From contig NZ_CP031555.1 in NCBI RefSeq assembly GCF_003403095.1, forward strand, positions 1,592,001-1,656,000: 64,000 nucleotides of DNA, in the 5' to 3' direction. Under the pieces are notes generated by a model. That model did not search any database. It was not told the DNA's origin and saw only the letters and a list, made by a program, of their open reading frames with translations. Shown here piece after piece: positions 1-9,299 of the stretch. The DNA comes from Thalassospira indica. Its GTDB lineage: Bacteria > Pseudomonadota > Alphaproteobacteria > Rhodospirillales > Thalassospiraceae. The position numbers and the translations under genes are program-made. Every line of letters begins with the position of its first letter. Position 1 is the first letter of the stretch.

Positions 1-102
1 GAACTTTTCACGGTTGAGGATCGTTTTGGTGGATGGGCTCGTGCTCAGGAAGAGCATTTCGCCGATGGCGGCACGTTCGATCAGCTTTATCAGAGCAACT
101 GA
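1..102 (+). CDS. Sulfate-binding periplasmic protein, C-terminal end (partial)
   Basis: Reading from base 1 in frame gives 33 residues ending at a TGA at 100-102, including [20 protein letters not shown], which matches the conserved C-terminus of Sbp/CysP sulfate-binding proteins. The gene enters from the left, so only the tail is visible. It lies two bases before the cysT start, as in cysPTWA/sbp-cysTWA operons, and would deliver periplasmic sulfate or thiosulfate to the permease encoded next. Whether it is Sbp or CysP cannot be decided from this fragment. Confidence 0.85.
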   Translation, partial: ELFTVEDRFGGWARAQEEHFADGGTFDQLYQSN

Positions 103-104
103 AC

Positions 105-947
105 ATGACTTCTATTGCAAGTGCATTTGGCAATCGCCGCGTGATCCCGGGTTTCGGGATCACGCTTGGCTATACCCTTTCTTATCTTGGCGTGATCGTA
201 CTTTTGCCTTTGGCGGCAGTTGTTGCAAGGTCGGCCGGTATGGGATGGGACGACTTTATTGCCATCGTTGGTTCGCCAAGAACTCTTCACTCCCTGTGGC
301 TGAGTTTTGGAGCGGCATTGGCTGCTGCTTTAATCGATGCTGTATTTGGCTTTCTCGTGGCATGGGTTCTTGTGCGTTATCGCTTTCCGGGACGCAAAAT
401 CATCGATGCCATTATTGATCTACCATTCGCCTTGCCAACTGCGGTTGCGGGTATTGCCTTGGTTGCGATCTATTCGAAGAATGGCCCTTTTGGTCAGTAT
501 CTTGAACCACTGGGCATTAAAGCCGCCTATACGCCGCTTGGTATCATAATTGCCATGACATTTATCGGGCTGCCGTTTGTGGTTCGTTCTGTTCAACCGG
601 TGCTTGAGCAGCTTGACCAAAGGCTGGAAGAGGCCGCAGCCTCGCTCGGTGCATCGCGTGGGTTTACCTTTCGAATGGTTATTTTCCCGGCTGTTCTGCC
701 CGCACTTCTGACAGGATTTGCTTTGGCTTTGGCGCGTGGGATTGGCGAATACGGGTCAATCATTTTTATCGCCGGCAATATTCCCAATATCTCTGAGATT
801 GCACCGCTTCTTATCGTTATCCGCCTTGAAGAATTCAATTATGACGGCGCCACAGCGATAGCGACAACCATGCTTGTCATATCTTTTGCAATGCTGTTGC
901 TGGTCAATCTACTTCAAGTCTGGAGCCGGAAGCGAAGCGGCCTTTGA
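105..947 (+). CDS. cysT: Sulfate/thiosulfate ABC transporter permease CysT (CysU)
   Basis: A 280-residue inner-membrane permease of the CysT type. Hydrophobic segments are spread through the protein, and the binding-protein-dependent permease EAA loop is seen as [15 protein letters not shown], which docks on the ATPase. The ATG at 105 is chosen because it follows the upstream stop at 102 and gives the usual family N-terminus; a longer reading from 33 would overlap the binding-protein gene. With CysW it forms the heterodimeric channel for sulfate uptake. It is co-transcribed with the binding protein and cysW-cysA. Confidence 0.93.
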   Translation: MTSIASAFGNRRVIPGFGITLGYTLSYLGVIVLLPLAAVVARSAGMGWDDFIAIVGSPRTLHSLWLSFGAALAAALIDAVFGFLVAWVLVRYRFPGRKIIDAIIDLPFALPTAVAGIALVAIYSKNGPFGQYLEPLGIKAAYTPLGIIIAMTFIGLPFVVRSVQPVLEQLDQRLEEAAASLGASRGFTFRMVIFPAVLPALLTGFALALARGIGEYGSIIFIAGNIPNISEIAPLLIVIRLEEFNYDGATAIATTMLVISFAMLLLVNLLQVWSRKRSGL

Positions 948-960
948 AAAAGGTAAGACC

Positions 961-1818
961 ATGACTTCAAACGACTCTTTCCAACGCGGAATTGGCGAGC
1001 CAGTCCTGGTGCGCTGGTTGCTGATTCTTGCAGCTTTGTTATTTCTGTTCATTTTTCTTGTTTTTCCGCTGGTTATTGTTTTTACCGAAGCCTTGGCATC
1101 GGGGTGGAAGGCGTATCTGGCGGCACTGGTTGAACCTGACGCCCTTTCAGCCTTGCGTTTAACGTTAACTGTTGTGGCTTTTGCAGTTCCTCTGAACATC
1201 CTGTTCGGGATCGCAGCGGCTTGGGCGGTTGCCAAGCATGATTTTCGCGGAAAAAGCATCCTTGTCACACTGATCGATCTGCCATTTTCCGTGTCGCCAG
1301 TGGTTGCAGGGCTTTCTTTTGTGATGTTGTTTGGCAGTCACGGCTGGTTCGGTGATTTTGTTGACGCTGCAGATATTGACATCATTTTCGCAACCCCGGG
1401 CATTGTTCTGGCGACGATATTTGTCACATTCCCCTTCGTTGCGCGTGAACTGATCCCGTTGATGGAAAGTCAGGGAAACTCTTTGGAAGAAGCCGCGCTG
1501 TCGCTTGGTGCAAGTGGCTGGCGAACCTTTATCAAAATTACATTGCCCAACGTGAAATGGGCACTTTTCTATGGTGTTTTGCTATGCAGTGCGCGCGCCA
1601 TGGGGGACTTTGGCGCGGTTTCCGTGGTGTCGGGTCACATTCGTGGCGTGACCAATACGTTGCCGCTGCATGTCGAGGTTCTTTACAACGAATACGCCTT
1701 TTCGGCCTCTTTCGCTGTTGCTTCACTGTTGGCTCTACTGGCCCTTTTCACCCTTGTTCTGAAATCCATACTGGAATGGCGGCATGGCGATGACCTTGCA
1801 CCGGGCCATCGTAGCTGA
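961..1818 (+). CDS. cysW: Sulfate/thiosulfate ABC transporter permease CysW
   Basis: A 285-residue permease, paralogous to CysT and following it after 13 bases. The EAA loop [15 protein letters not shown] and the segment [15 protein letters not shown] are typical of CysW. The ATG at 961 is preferred over an upstream in-frame start at 874 inside cysT, because AAAAAGGTAAG gives a ribosome-binding site and the protein then starts at normal length. It pairs with CysT and is energised by CysA. Confidence 0.93.
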   Translation: MTSNDSFQRGIGEPVLVRWLLILAALLFLFIFLVFPLVIVFTEALASGWKAYLAALVEPDALSALRLTLTVVAFAVPLNILFGIAAAWAVAKHDFRGKSILVTLIDLPFSVSPVVAGLSFVMLFGSHGWFGDFVDAADIDIIFATPGIVLATIFVTFPFVARELIPLMESQGNSLEEAALSLGASGWRTFIKITLPNVKWALFYGVLLCSARAMGDFGAVSVVSGHIRGVTNTLPLHVEVLYNEYAFSASFAVASLLALLALFTLVLKSILEWRHGDDLAPGHRS

Positions 1819-1832
1819 GGAGACGAACGATC

Positions 1833-2885
1833 ATGCAGATCGATATTCATAATGTGACCAAGGATTTTGGAAGCCAGACGGCGCTTCGCAACATTGATCT
1901 GAAAATCGGTTCTGGTGAACTTGTTGCGCTGCTGGGTCCTTCCGGGTCGGGCAAGACAACGCTTTTGCGTTTGATCGCAGGACTTGAATTCCCCAATAGC
2001 GGGCAGATCTTTTTCGATGCGGATGACGCATCCAATCTGTCGGTCGGCAAACGTAATGTCGGCTTTGTTTTTCAGAATTACGCGCTTTTCAAGCATATGC
2101 GGGTGATTGACAACATCGCCTTTGGTCTGCGTGCCCGCCCCGCAGACCGTCGTCCATCAGAGCAAGAGATTCTCTCACGGGCCCGTGATCTTCTCTCCCT
2201 CGTGAAGCTCTCGGGATATGAGGATCGTTTTCCTGCCCAACTTTCGGGTGGGCAGCAACAACGTGTTGCACTGGCCCGCGCCCTTGCGATCGAGCCATCC
2301 GTGTTGCTGCTTGATGAACCGTTCGGAGCCCTTGATGCCAAGGTTCGTCATGAACTGCGCAAATGGTTGCGTGAACTTCACGATGAAACCGGCCATACCA
2401 CAGTCTTTGTCACCCATGATCAGGAAGAGGCGCTTGATCTTGCTGACAGGGTTGTTGTGGTTCAGGACGGCCGTATTGCCCAAGAGGGGGCACCGAACGA
2501 TGTCTATGAGGAACCGGCCTCGCCATTCGTTTATGAATTCATCGGCGATGTAAACAAGCTTGCGGTTTCCGTTAAAGACGGACAGGTTCTGTTGCCGGGA
2601 AGGCCGATTGCGATTGGTGATACAGACAAGCCGGACGGCAATTATGTATTGTATGTGCGCCCTCACAATATCCGCGTGGCAGCCAAGGAAGAGGGGCAGG
2701 CTCTTACGGGTCTTGTGCGAGATATCAGGGCGACCGGCCCGGCCGTGGTCATGGATGTCTCTCTTGATAGCTGGAATACCCATCTTGATATTGCGCTGTC
2801 GCACAATGATGATGACTGGCGTAAGCTGAAACCGGGAACGCGGGTGGAGATTTCTCTGCGAAAATACGCCCTTTTTCCGGAATAA
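1833..2885 (+). CDS. cysA: Sulfate/thiosulfate import ATP-binding protein CysA
   Basis: A 350-residue ABC ATPase. It has Walker [10 protein letters not shown] near residue 35, the signature [15 protein letters not shown], Walker [12 protein letters not shown], and the switch histidine in [10 protein letters not shown]. After residue 240 a C-terminal TOBE-like domain follows, as in CysA/MalK-type importers. It ends in the usual sulfate ATPase tail with RKYALFPE. It begins 14 bases after cysW behind a GGAGAC ribosome-binding site. It powers sulfate uptake through CysT/CysW at the inner face of the cytoplasmic membrane. Confidence 0.94.
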   Translation: MQIDIHNVTKDFGSQTALRNIDLKIGSGELVALLGPSGSGKTTLLRLIAGLEFPNSGQIFFDADDASNLSVGKRNVGFVFQNYALFKHMRVIDNIAFGLRARPADRRPSEQEILSRARDLLSLVKLSGYEDRFPAQLSGGQQQRVALARALAIEPSVLLLDEPFGALDAKVRHELRKWLRELHDETGHTTVFVTHDQEEALDLADRVVVVQDGRIAQEGAPNDVYEEPASPFVYEFIGDVNKLAVSVKDGQVLLPGRPIAIGDTDKPDGNYVLYVRPHNIRVAAKEEGQALTGLVRDIRATGPAVVMDVSLDSWNTHLDIALSHNDDDWRKLKPGTRVEISLRKYALFPE

Positions 2886-2906
2886 GAACAGGATACGGAG
2901 CGGCAT

Positions 2907-4652
2907 TTGAATTTCGACCAACTGGCCCTTGTCGCCATCATTTTGATTGCAATTGCCGCGATGGCCAGTGACCGTTTCAGATATGATCTGGTCGCGGTTC
3001 TTGCGCTGCTGGCTGCTGTGGTTCTCGGAATCGTGCCCCAGGACAGCGCTTTTATGGGATTTTCCAACGGTGCCGTCGTTACCGTTGCTGGTGTTCTGAT
3101 CATTACACGCAGTATTGTGGCGACCGGTGCCTTGGAACCGGTCAGCCATATCCTTTCGGAAAGGTTCGAAAGTCGCTGGTCCCTGATTGCGGTTTTCTGC
3201 GCGACTGGTGCAGTTCTTTCAGCCTTCATGAACAATATCGGGGCATTGGCCCTTTTGATGCCGGTTGCACTGGCGGCAACGGCGAGACGGGGGGAGCATC
3301 CCGGCTATCTTTTGATGCCCCTGTCGTTCTCGACACTTCTTGGCGGAATGACAACCCTGATTGGAACGCCAGCCAATTTGATCATTTCCCAGATCCGGCA
3401 AACTGCCGTCAGTCAGCCTTTTGACATGTTCGATTTTACCCCGGTTGGCAGTGTAATCGCCGTAGCCGGCGTGGTCTGGCTTGTTTTTATCGGGTGGCGG
3501 CTTATACCGGGGCGGCATCTGACCGTCGGGGAGCAGCGAGATTCCGGTCGCTTCTTGACAGAATTACGTGTCGGGGCCAATGGTATTGCCGATTTTTCTT
3601 CTGTGCCGGAACTCGAGGCAGCTTTACCAGTCAAGGTCCACGGTATCGTGCGCGAAAACAGGCGGCTTTTTGCGCCTAAAAACCGGCAGCTTTTCGAAAT
3701 TGGCGATCTGATGATTGTCGAGGCCGAACTTGATACACTTGAACTATTGTGTGACCGGTATGGCTTCAGGTTGCCCGGACAGATTGGTGTTTTGTCAGAT
3801 GATGCAGAAATGATCGAAGCCGTGGTTCCGGCCGACAGCATCATTCAGGGCAGTAACCTTCATACACTCGAACCGGCGGATCGATGGCAGATTGATATCG
3901 TTGCCATGGCCCGTCAAAGCAAACGGTTCGAAGGGCGTCTGGCTGACGCGACTTTGATGCCGGGCGATATTCTGATTTTTCGAGGCGATCCTTCGCGCAT
4001 TGATACGGCGATTTCCGATCTAGGCCTTTTGCCTTTGGCCGCACGGTCGATCCGGTTGCGTCCCCGGGCTGCCTTGTGGGCTGTGGCGATTTTTGCCGTG
4101 GCGATTTTCCTTGCAGCGAGTGGTATCGCGACACCAGCCGTTTCCTTCGTAGCGGCTGTCACCATGATGTTGTTAACGCGTGTGGTCAGTGCGCGTGATC
4201 TGTATAGGCGGGTCGAAGGACCGGTTCTGGTTTTGCTTGCGGCACTTATTCCGATCGGGGAGGCTTTGCGCTCAACCGGCACGGCGGAACTGATTGCGGG
4301 ATATTTGTTGCAACTTGCGGGGACGGCAGGTCCGATGTGGCTACTTGCCCTGACAATGCTGCTGGCAATGGGCATAACACCGATTCTGAACAACGTGACG
4401 ACTGTTGTGGTGCTGGCGCCTATTGTGATGGCGTTGGCATACCGTGCTGGATTGGCCCCCGATGCGTTTTTGATGGCAGTTGCAATCGGGGCTTCGACCG
4501 ATTTCCTCACCCCGGTTGGCCACCACAACAACACGATTATTATGGGTCCGGGTGGCTATCGCTTCAGCGATTACTGGCGTTGTGGATTGCCCGTTAGCAT
4601 TCTGGTGTTTGTGATAGCCATGATGCTGTTGCCAGTTGTATTTCGGATATGA
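2907..4652 (+). CDS. SLC13/DASS-family anion permease with TrkA-C domains
   Basis: A 581-residue membrane protein with hydrophobic blocks at both ends and a soluble middle of about residues 200-380 carrying RCK/TrkA-C-like repeats (for example FEIGDLMIVEAELDTLE and LMPGDILIFRGDPSRID). The family signature with SxxTPVGHxNNTIIMGPGGY is near the C-terminus. This architecture fits divalent anion:sodium symporters, several of which carry sulfate. The start is TTG at 2907, 21 bases after cysA and behind GGATACGGAG, so it is probably in the cys operon. Placement after cysA suggests a low-affinity sulfate or sulfur-oxyanion carrier; the substrate is inferred from context only. Confidence 0.82.
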   Translation: MNFDQLALVAIILIAIAAMASDRFRYDLVAVLALLAAVVLGIVPQDSAFMGFSNGAVVTVAGVLIITRSIVATGALEPVSHILSERFESRWSLIAVFCATGAVLSAFMNNIGALALLMPVALAATARRGEHPGYLLMPLSFSTLLGGMTTLIGTPANLIISQIRQTAVSQPFDMFDFTPVGSVIAVAGVVWLVFIGWRLIPGRHLTVGEQRDSGRFLTELRVGANGIADFSSVPELEAALPVKVHGIVRENRRLFAPKNRQLFEIGDLMIVEAELDTLELLCDRYGFRLPGQIGVLSDDAEMIEAVVPADSIIQGSNLHTLEPADRWQIDIVAMARQSKRFEGRLADATLMPGDILIFRGDPSRIDTAISDLGLLPLAARSIRLRPRAALWAVAIFAVAIFLAASGIATPAVSFVAAVTMMLLTRVVSARDLYRRVEGPVLVLLAALIPIGEALRSTGTAELIAGYLLQLAGTAGPMWLLALTMLLAMGITPILNNVTTVVVLAPIVMALAYRAGLAPDAFLMAVAIGASTDFLTPVGHHNNTIIMGPGGYRFSDYWRCGLPVSILVFVIAMMLLPVVFRI

Positions 4653-4703
4653 GTATTCGTTTGGTGCAGAAACGATCGCGGTTCAGGGGAAAAGGCAAAC
4701 TGG

Positions 4704-4985
4704 TTACTTAGCCTTGAGAAGCAGGGATGTTGCTTTGACAAAAGTTGTTATTGCAAGCCATCCGAAAAGAAGTGCTGAAATGCCCATGATGCAGGCCAGA
4801 AAACCCTGCCCAGCCTTTATGTAGGCAATTTGCTCGTTAAATAGCAAGGTAACGCGATCAAGGGTGTTGCCCGCAAAAATGATACTGCATACGGCAGCGG
4901 CAATTGAAATGAGTATCAACCATTTCAGACTGAACCCGGACCATGGTTCTTCGTTCGTGTGTTTCTCAGGTATCTGTTGAGGCAT
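4704..4985 (-). CDS. Small two-helix membrane protein of unknown function
   Basis: A 93-residue protein with two clear hydrophobic segments, about residues 19-40 and 62-85. The N-terminus is polar and the C-terminus short and basic, so both ends probably lie in the cytoplasm. No family was recognised. It ends facing the SLC13 gene, so the two are convergent, and it reads in the same direction as the hydrolase and the sulfonate genes further right. A hairpin at 5007-5035 separates it from the hydrolase. The composition looks like a real membrane protein, but the function is unknown. Confidence 0.6.
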   Translation of the reverse strand: MPQQIPEKHTNEEPWSGFSLKWLILISIAAAVCSIIFAGNTLDRVTLLFNEQIAYIKAGQGFLACIMGISALLFGWLAITTFVKATSLLLKAK

Positions 4986-5006
4986 TGTTTTTTGTGCTCA
5001 TAAAAC

Positions 5007-5035
5007 TGAATGGCGGCTTAAAATGCCGCCATTCA
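5007..5035 (-). terminator. Hairpin terminator between the hydrolase and the small membrane protein gene
   Basis: Perfect 11-base arms TGAATGGCGGC / GCCGCCATTCA with a 7-base loop. On the minus strand it is followed by GTTTTATG. It sits just beyond the stop codon of the minus-strand hydrolase gene, as expected for a rho-independent terminator, although the T run is short. Confidence 0.65.
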
Positions 5036-5052
5036 TGTTGTTTATGCCCTAA

Positions 5053-5664
5053 CTACACCGAATAAAGTGTTTCGATATTGGGTGAATTTTGCTGCATGTT
5101 TTGTTTTGCAAGCTGCTGATAGTGGAGATCGACAAGCCGGTCTGCCAGTTTAAAGCCGTCAGACCAGTGGCCATGCCCGCTTTCTATATTGATATGGCCA
5201 GCCTCGCCGGCATCAATCAGTTCACTCCCCCAGGCCGAGGCAAGCGAACGCGCGCGGGTAAAGTCGCAATATTCATCATTGCGGCTGGCGACGACAATTG
5301 ATGGAAAAGGCAGTTTTCGGATCGGGATCGGGGCGAAGCCGGCAAGATCGGGATAAGTTTTTCCAATACGGTCAACGTCGGCAGGAGCGACGAGCAGTGC
5401 TCCGGCAATTGGTAAATCGGGGAATGCCCGTGCCAGATGTGCGACAAGTATGCATCCAAGGCTGTGCGCGATCAGGATGGCGTTGGGGTTCTTGCTTACG
5501 GCAAAACGAACATGTTCGATCCATGGTTTCAGCCGGGGCTTTAGCCAGTCATCCTGATTGACGATGATGGCATCGGGATCAATGTCGCTCCAGATCCGTT
5601 GCCAGTGACCGGCATTCGAGCCTTTGTAGCCAGGCAACAACAATTTTTTCATTGCATGTTCCAT
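5053..5664 (-). CDS. RBBP9/YdeN-type serine hydrolase (alpha/beta fold)
   Basis: A 203-residue small alpha/beta hydrolase of the RBBP9/YdeN group. The opening PGYKGSNAGHWQ, nucleophile elbow AHSLGC, acid region ASRNDEYC and C-terminal histidine region AGHINIESGHG form the Ser-Asp-His triad typical of the family. There is no signal peptide, so it is cytosolic. The ATG at 5664 follows CAGGAGC at good spacing; an internal ATG four codons later is possible. Substrates of the family are poorly known. It follows the sulfonate-gene block on the same strand, but a functional link is not shown. Confidence 0.85.
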   Translation of the reverse strand: MEHAMKKLLLPGYKGSNAGHWQRIWSDIDPDAIIVNQDDWLKPRLKPWIEHVRFAVSKNPNAILIAHSLGCILVAHLARAFPDLPIAGALLVAPADVDRIGKTYPDLAGFAPIPIRKLPFPSIVVASRNDEYCDFTRARSLASAWGSELIDAGEAGHINIESGHGHWSDGFKLADRLVDLHYQQLAKQNMQQNSPNIETLYSV

Positions 5665-5709
5665 GGGGCATGCTCCTGAGTTGTCAGCGTTTACCCGATC
5701 TGGGCAAAC

Positions 5710-5784
5710 CTAGTTCGTTGAAAAGTAAATCAGCAACCCGATAAACAGGATCAGGTAGACCAGTCTTTGTGCGGACACGTTCAC
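5710..5784 (-). CDS. 24-residue membrane peptide, translationally coupled
   Basis: Starting at GTG (5784), the sequence encodes 24 residues with one hydrophobic stretch, VYLILFIGLLIYF. The start overlaps the stop of the FAD-binding protein gene as GTGA, and GGGAG lies just upstream. The four-base overlap, ribosome-binding site and single transmembrane helix argue for a genuine tiny membrane protein, possibly a partner of the upstream flavoprotein. It is too short for homology to be judged by eye. Confidence 0.45.
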   Translation of the reverse strand: MNVSAQRLVYLILFIGLLIYFSTN

Positions 5785-7202
5785 AAGATCTCCCTGCCGG
5801 TTATGGTTGCAGGCAGATCGGCAGAGATCAGAGATGTTCGTTCGTAACGCGATGATGCTTTGTTGCTCAGATCTTCGGCCAGCGTTGCAGCCTGATTCCT
5901 GATTTCGGCCGCAGCAGTGATTTCCCAAAACTTGCCACGGGTTAACGGCCCGATGACGCTGATAAACTTCGACGATTTGCCATTGCTTTTGATCGCCTGA
6001 CAGGTGTCGTCGACGTCGATACCAAGTCCGAGAGGGTCGGGGCGAATATGCCCCATATTGTTCAGGAACCAGATCAGGGGCACATCGATAGTTTCCAAGT
6101 CCGCACGCGGGCCTGTACAGTCATAGGCAACAGGAAAGCTGAAATCCTCCGCTGTCTCCTGTCCATGCCTGCGGATTGAAATTTCCCAAGATTGTCCCGG
6201 CTTCTTTTGAGCATTGGAAATGCGGCCTTTAATGATTTTGAGGTTTCCGGAGGCCAGCTCGGCTTCAATAATCTGAGCCGTTTCCTGCGACATACGGTGC
6301 CTGTGGACATCCCACCAGGTTTGCAAGTGTCTGATAAATCGACGACGTTTCACGTCATCAAGTGCCTGCCAGATGGCCTGAGTCATTGGACGGAGGCCAT
6401 CAATCGTTGTGCGCCAACCAAACTGCTTGGCATTATTACGCACCTTGGCAAGCAGGGTTGAAAGAGGCTGGGCACCTGCGTCCGTTGGTGTGAATGCAGG
6501 ATGATTTTCCGGTTCCGTCAGATCGTGTGGGCGAGGCAGCAGACCGCGCCTCGACAGAAAAACAACCTGACCTTCATAGCCCGTTTCGCGCAGGCGAAGC
6601 AGAGTATCAACTGCGGTTAACCCGGAACCCAGTACCAGTATCGGGCCGCGCATCGACGTTCCCTCTGTCCGTTCTGTATTCCACGGATGGAGAAAACCAT
6701 ATCTGGTCTGACTGGCAAGCGAGTTCCCCATCGCCAGCACCAGATGGTCGACTTCAAAGATCTGATCACGTTCCGTCCGGATATGAAGTTTATGTCCTCC
6801 TTCTGCCGGATAGGCTGAATTCACGGTATCGCGCACATGAGCAAAGCTTTCCGGCCGGAAACGCTGCTTGATTGACTGATCAAGTCGGGAACAAACATAG
6901 TCCCCAAAAATCTGCCGGGGCACGAAACTGGCTGCGGTCGCATATCTCCGGATTTCCGGATCGTCGGACGTCGCGAGCCATTCGATAAAATCATCCCTTC
7001 GATCCGGGAAAATGCTGATTTTTCCGGCAGGAACATTCAGAATGTGCGAGGCGCAGTTTGTGCCATAGGCCAGCCCCCGACCGCAAACCGAACGTGGCTC
7101 GAACACGATGACTTCGTCTGTCTCGGGCAGGCGGCGGAGCAACTGTATGGCCAGAAGGCTGCCGCTCAGGCCGCCGCCGACGATACCAATTTTGTATGCC
7201 AT
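5781..7202 (-). CDS. FAD/NAD(P)-binding protein (FAD-NAD(P)-binding family)
   Basis: A 473-residue flavoprotein. The N-terminal Rossmann motif GIVGGGLSGSLLA (residues about 5-17) binds FAD, and a second dinucleotide motif ILVLGSGLTAVDTLL lies near residue 165, with AYDCTGPRAD towards the C-terminus. This pattern matches the HcpA/ornithine-oxygenase-like FAD-NAD(P)-binding family, whose members act as NAD(P)H-dependent oxidoreductases or hydroxylases. The ATG at 7202 is chosen because ACAGGAGACG precedes it; an in-frame ATG at 7238 has no such site. It lies 55 bases after the sigma-54 activator gene on the same strand, so it may be part of the organosulfur regulon. Confidence 0.82.
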   Translation of the reverse strand: MAYKIGIVGGGLSGSLLAIQLLRRLPETDEVIVFEPRSVCGRGLAYGTNCASHILNVPAGKISIFPDRRDDFIEWLATSDDPEIRRYATAASFVPRQIFGDYVCSRLDQSIKQRFRPESFAHVRDTVNSAYPAEGGHKLHIRTERDQIFEVDHLVLAMGNSLASQTRYGFLHPWNTERTEGTSMRGPILVLGSGLTAVDTLLRLRETGYEGQVVFLSRRGLLPRPHDLTEPENHPAFTPTDAGAQPLSTLLAKVRNNAKQFGWRTTIDGLRPMTQAIWQALDDVKRRRFIRHLQTWWDVHRHRMSQETAQIIEAELASGNLKIIKGRISNAQKKPGQSWEISIRRHGQETAEDFSFPVAYDCTGPRADLETIDVPLIWFLNNMGHIRPDPLGLGIDVDDTCQAIKSNGKSSKFISVIGPLTRGKFWEITAAAEIRNQAATLAEDLSNKASSRYERTSLISADLPATITGREIL

Positions 7203-7257
7203 GATCGTCTCCTGTCGTTGAACCGGTATGATTGCCAAGGCGCCCGGTGTGATCGCG

Positions 7258-8319
7258 CTAATCGATACGATGGTTTTTCAGCAAAGTGCGTAGCTGGCTG
7301 CGGCTAAGTCCGAGCAGTTTTGCGGTTTTGATCTGGTTGTGTTCGGCAATCTCGTAAGCCTCTTCAATGGCCATATGCACGAGATCATCAAGAGAGAACT
7401 TGCCTTCGCGGCGGATCAGGTCATGGATGATATGCCGGATGGTATCCGCATCCGATCCACTGGTTTTATCAAGGGCCACATGGCTCAGATTAAGATCGTC
7501 CGGACGGATTACGTGATCTGCTGCCACCAGAACGGCATGATGTATGGCATTCTCCAGTTCCCGGATATTGCCCGGCCAGGAGTAATGCAAAAGAACCTTG
7601 ATCGCTTCCTTGCCCAAAGAGAGGTCCTGGCGCCCGGTTTTTTCGCTGTAGACATGCAAGAAGTGCTCCGAAAGGGTTAGAATGTCATCGCGTCTGGCCC
7701 GCAAGGGGGCGACGTCAAGCCGCGCGACATTCAGCCGGAAGAAAAGGTCTTCCCGGAAATGTCCGGCGCGCACGGCATTTTCGAGATTCACATTCGTTGC
7801 CGCAACGATGCGCACATCAACCGGACGTGTCTTGCGACCGCCTACCGGGGTGACTTCGCGTTCCTGAAGGACACGCAGAAGCTTGACCTGAAAGGCCAAC
7901 GGCAGGTCGCCAATTTCATCAAGAAAGATTGTCCCGCCATTGGCGGCTTCAAACCATCCGGTGCGATTCTCGGTGGCGCCAGTAAAGGCGCCTTTTTCAT
8001 AGCCGAACAGTTCTGCCTCGACGAGCGTTTCGGGCAAGGCAGCACAGTTGACCGCAATAAATGGGCCGCCGGCACGTGGCGAGTTGTCATGAACGTAACG
8101 TGCAATCAGTTCTTTGCCCGTGCCGGTCTCCCCGACAATCAGAACACTGGCATCGCTGACAGAAAACTGCAGCAGACGCCGTTGCAATTCGAGTGAGACT
8201 GGATCACGAAACACGAGCGCGCTCGCGCGTATACTTGGCGGAATGTCTGCGCCGCCCCGTCGGGCCAGCCGCAGAACTTCTGCTGACTGTCCCGGTCGCA
8301 AATCGCGATGATATGTCAA
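7258..8319 (-). CDS. Sigma-54-dependent transcriptional activator (SfnR-like, no sensory domain)
   Basis: A 353-residue enhancer-binding protein. The AAA+ domain starts almost at once: Walker A GETGTGKE at residues 63-70, the sigma-54-contacting GAFTGA loop at 110-115, and Walker [11 protein letters not shown] Fis-type helix-turn-helix ends the protein ([17 protein letters not shown]). There is no receiver, PAS or GAF domain; this short layout is that of SfnR, the activator of dimethylsulfone/sulfonate use in Pseudomonas. The ssuE promoter region carries a -24/-12 element, which makes this protein its likely activator. An inverted repeat at 8373-8391 upstream may control its own expression. 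Confidence 0.88.
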   Translation of the reverse strand: MTYHRDLRPGQSAEVLRLARRGGADIPPSIRASALVFRDPVSLELQRRLLQFSVSDASVLIVGETGTGKELIARYVHDNSPRAGGPFIAVNCAALPETLVEAELFGYEKGAFTGATENRTGWFEAANGGTIFLDEIGDLPLAFQVKLLRVLQEREVTPVGGRKTRPVDVRIVAATNVNLENAVRAGHFREDLFFRLNVARLDVAPLRARRDDILTLSEHFLHVYSEKTGRQDLSLGKEAIKVLLHYSWPGNIRELENAIHHAVLVAADHVIRPDDLNLSHVALDKTSGSDADTIRHIIHDLIRREGKFSLDDLVHMAIEEAYEIAEHNQIKTAKLLGLSRSQLRTLLKNHRID

Positions 8320-8372
8320 GCCGGTCCTCCATTTCTCAAGCCTCGCAAGAGAGATTTCATTAACTACTTAAA

Positions 8373-8391
8373 GTCTACCTTTTTAGTAGAC
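8373..8391. promoter_or_regulatory. Inverted repeat GTCTAC-N7-GTAGAC upstream of the activator gene
   Basis: Perfect six-base arms GTCTAC / GTAGAC separated by CTTTTTA, 54 bases upstream of the activator's ATG. Nearly the same repeat occurs at 14975-14993, so it looks like the operator of a shared regulator. The regulator itself was not identified in the window. Confidence 0.5.
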
Positions 8392-8453
8392 ATTGTCGAT
8401 AAAAAAATCCCGCCTGCAATCTGATCAACTGTAACTACTTGATATAGTGAAGA

Positions 8454-9278
8454 TCATCCCGCCTGCTTCTCGGGATCTTGCTCAAACAGAACATCAAGAA
8501 CTTTACCTTCAATCTCTGCAAGTATCGCGCTACCGCGACGGCGTGGTCGAGGCACATCGATCTCGATGTCCAGCTTGATCTGCCCTTCATCGATCAAAAC
8601 AACCCTGTCGGCAAGAGCGACGGCTTCGGATACGTCGTGGGTCACGAGAATTGCTGTGAAGCCCTGATGCAGCCAGACCTCTTCCAGCAGATTTTGCATG
8701 TCGATCCGTGTTAGAGCATCCAATGCCCCAAGGGGTTCGTCGAGGGCAAGCAGCCGGGGATGACTGACCAGTGCGCGTGCCAGAGCGACACGTTGTTTCT
8801 GCCCCCCCGAAAGAGCCGATGGCCATTCATCCCGCTTGTTCTCAAGGCCGACCTCGTCGAGTGTGACCAGAGAGAGGTCAAGAACCTGATCAGGGTCACG
8901 AACAGGCGTACCGGTAAGGCCGAGTTTCACGTTATCGATAACCTTTGCCCAAGGAAGCAGCCTGGGTTCCTGAAACACAATCCTTGATGCCGTCTCTCCG
9001 CCGCTTCCGATCGAGATCTCGCCTTTGGTCGAGGCATCAAGTCCTGCGATCAGTCGCAGGAGGGTACTTTTGCCGCAACCGCTTTTGCCAATGACAGCAA
9101 TGAACTGTCCTGCCGGAATATGAAGGTCGATACCCTTAAGGACTTCTGTGTGGTCAAAGGATTTATGCAGGTTTTGAAGCGTTACGGCGACCCCACCACT
9201 GGTTTGAGGTAAAACTGGCCGTCGGGGTGCAGTTGTGATGCGGCGGAAAGAACTTTTCTCCAGTGCCTGAATGGTCAT
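8454..9278 (-). CDS. ssuB: Aliphatic sulfonate ABC transporter ATPase SsuB
   Basis: A 274-residue ABC ATPase with Walker [12 protein letters not shown], signature [16 protein letters not shown], Walker [13 protein letters not shown] and switch [10 protein letters not shown]. The truncated Q-loop region ([11 protein letters not shown]) is typical of SsuB/TauB nitrate-sulfonate-taurine importers. A 40-residue N-terminal extension with no recognised motif precedes the domain. It is the last gene of the ssuEADCB operon and energises SsuC at the inner membrane for sulfonate uptake. It ends 134 bases before the activator gene. Confidence 0.93.
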   Translation of the reverse strand: MTIQALEKSSFRRITTAPRRPVLPQTSGGVAVTLQNLHKSFDHTEVLKGIDLHIPAGQFIAVIGKSGCGKSTLLRLIAGLDASTKGEISIGSGGETASRIVFQEPRLLPWAKVIDNVKLGLTGTPVRDPDQVLDLSLVTLDEVGLENKRDEWPSALSGGQKQRVALARALVSHPRLLALDEPLGALDALTRIDMQNLLEEVWLHQGFTAILVTHDVSEAVALADRVVLIDEGQIKLDIEIDVPRPRRRGSAILAEIEGKVLDVLFEQDPEKQAG

Positions 9279-9299
9279 GACGACTTCTCCTTGAAGACT

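Noticed and set aside
8407..8466. Repeated ATCCCGCCTGC and TAACTACTT words around the end of ssuB
   Set aside because: The spacings of the two word pairs differ (49 and 71 bases) and one copy overlaps the ssuB stop, so no clear duplication or operator can be argued.
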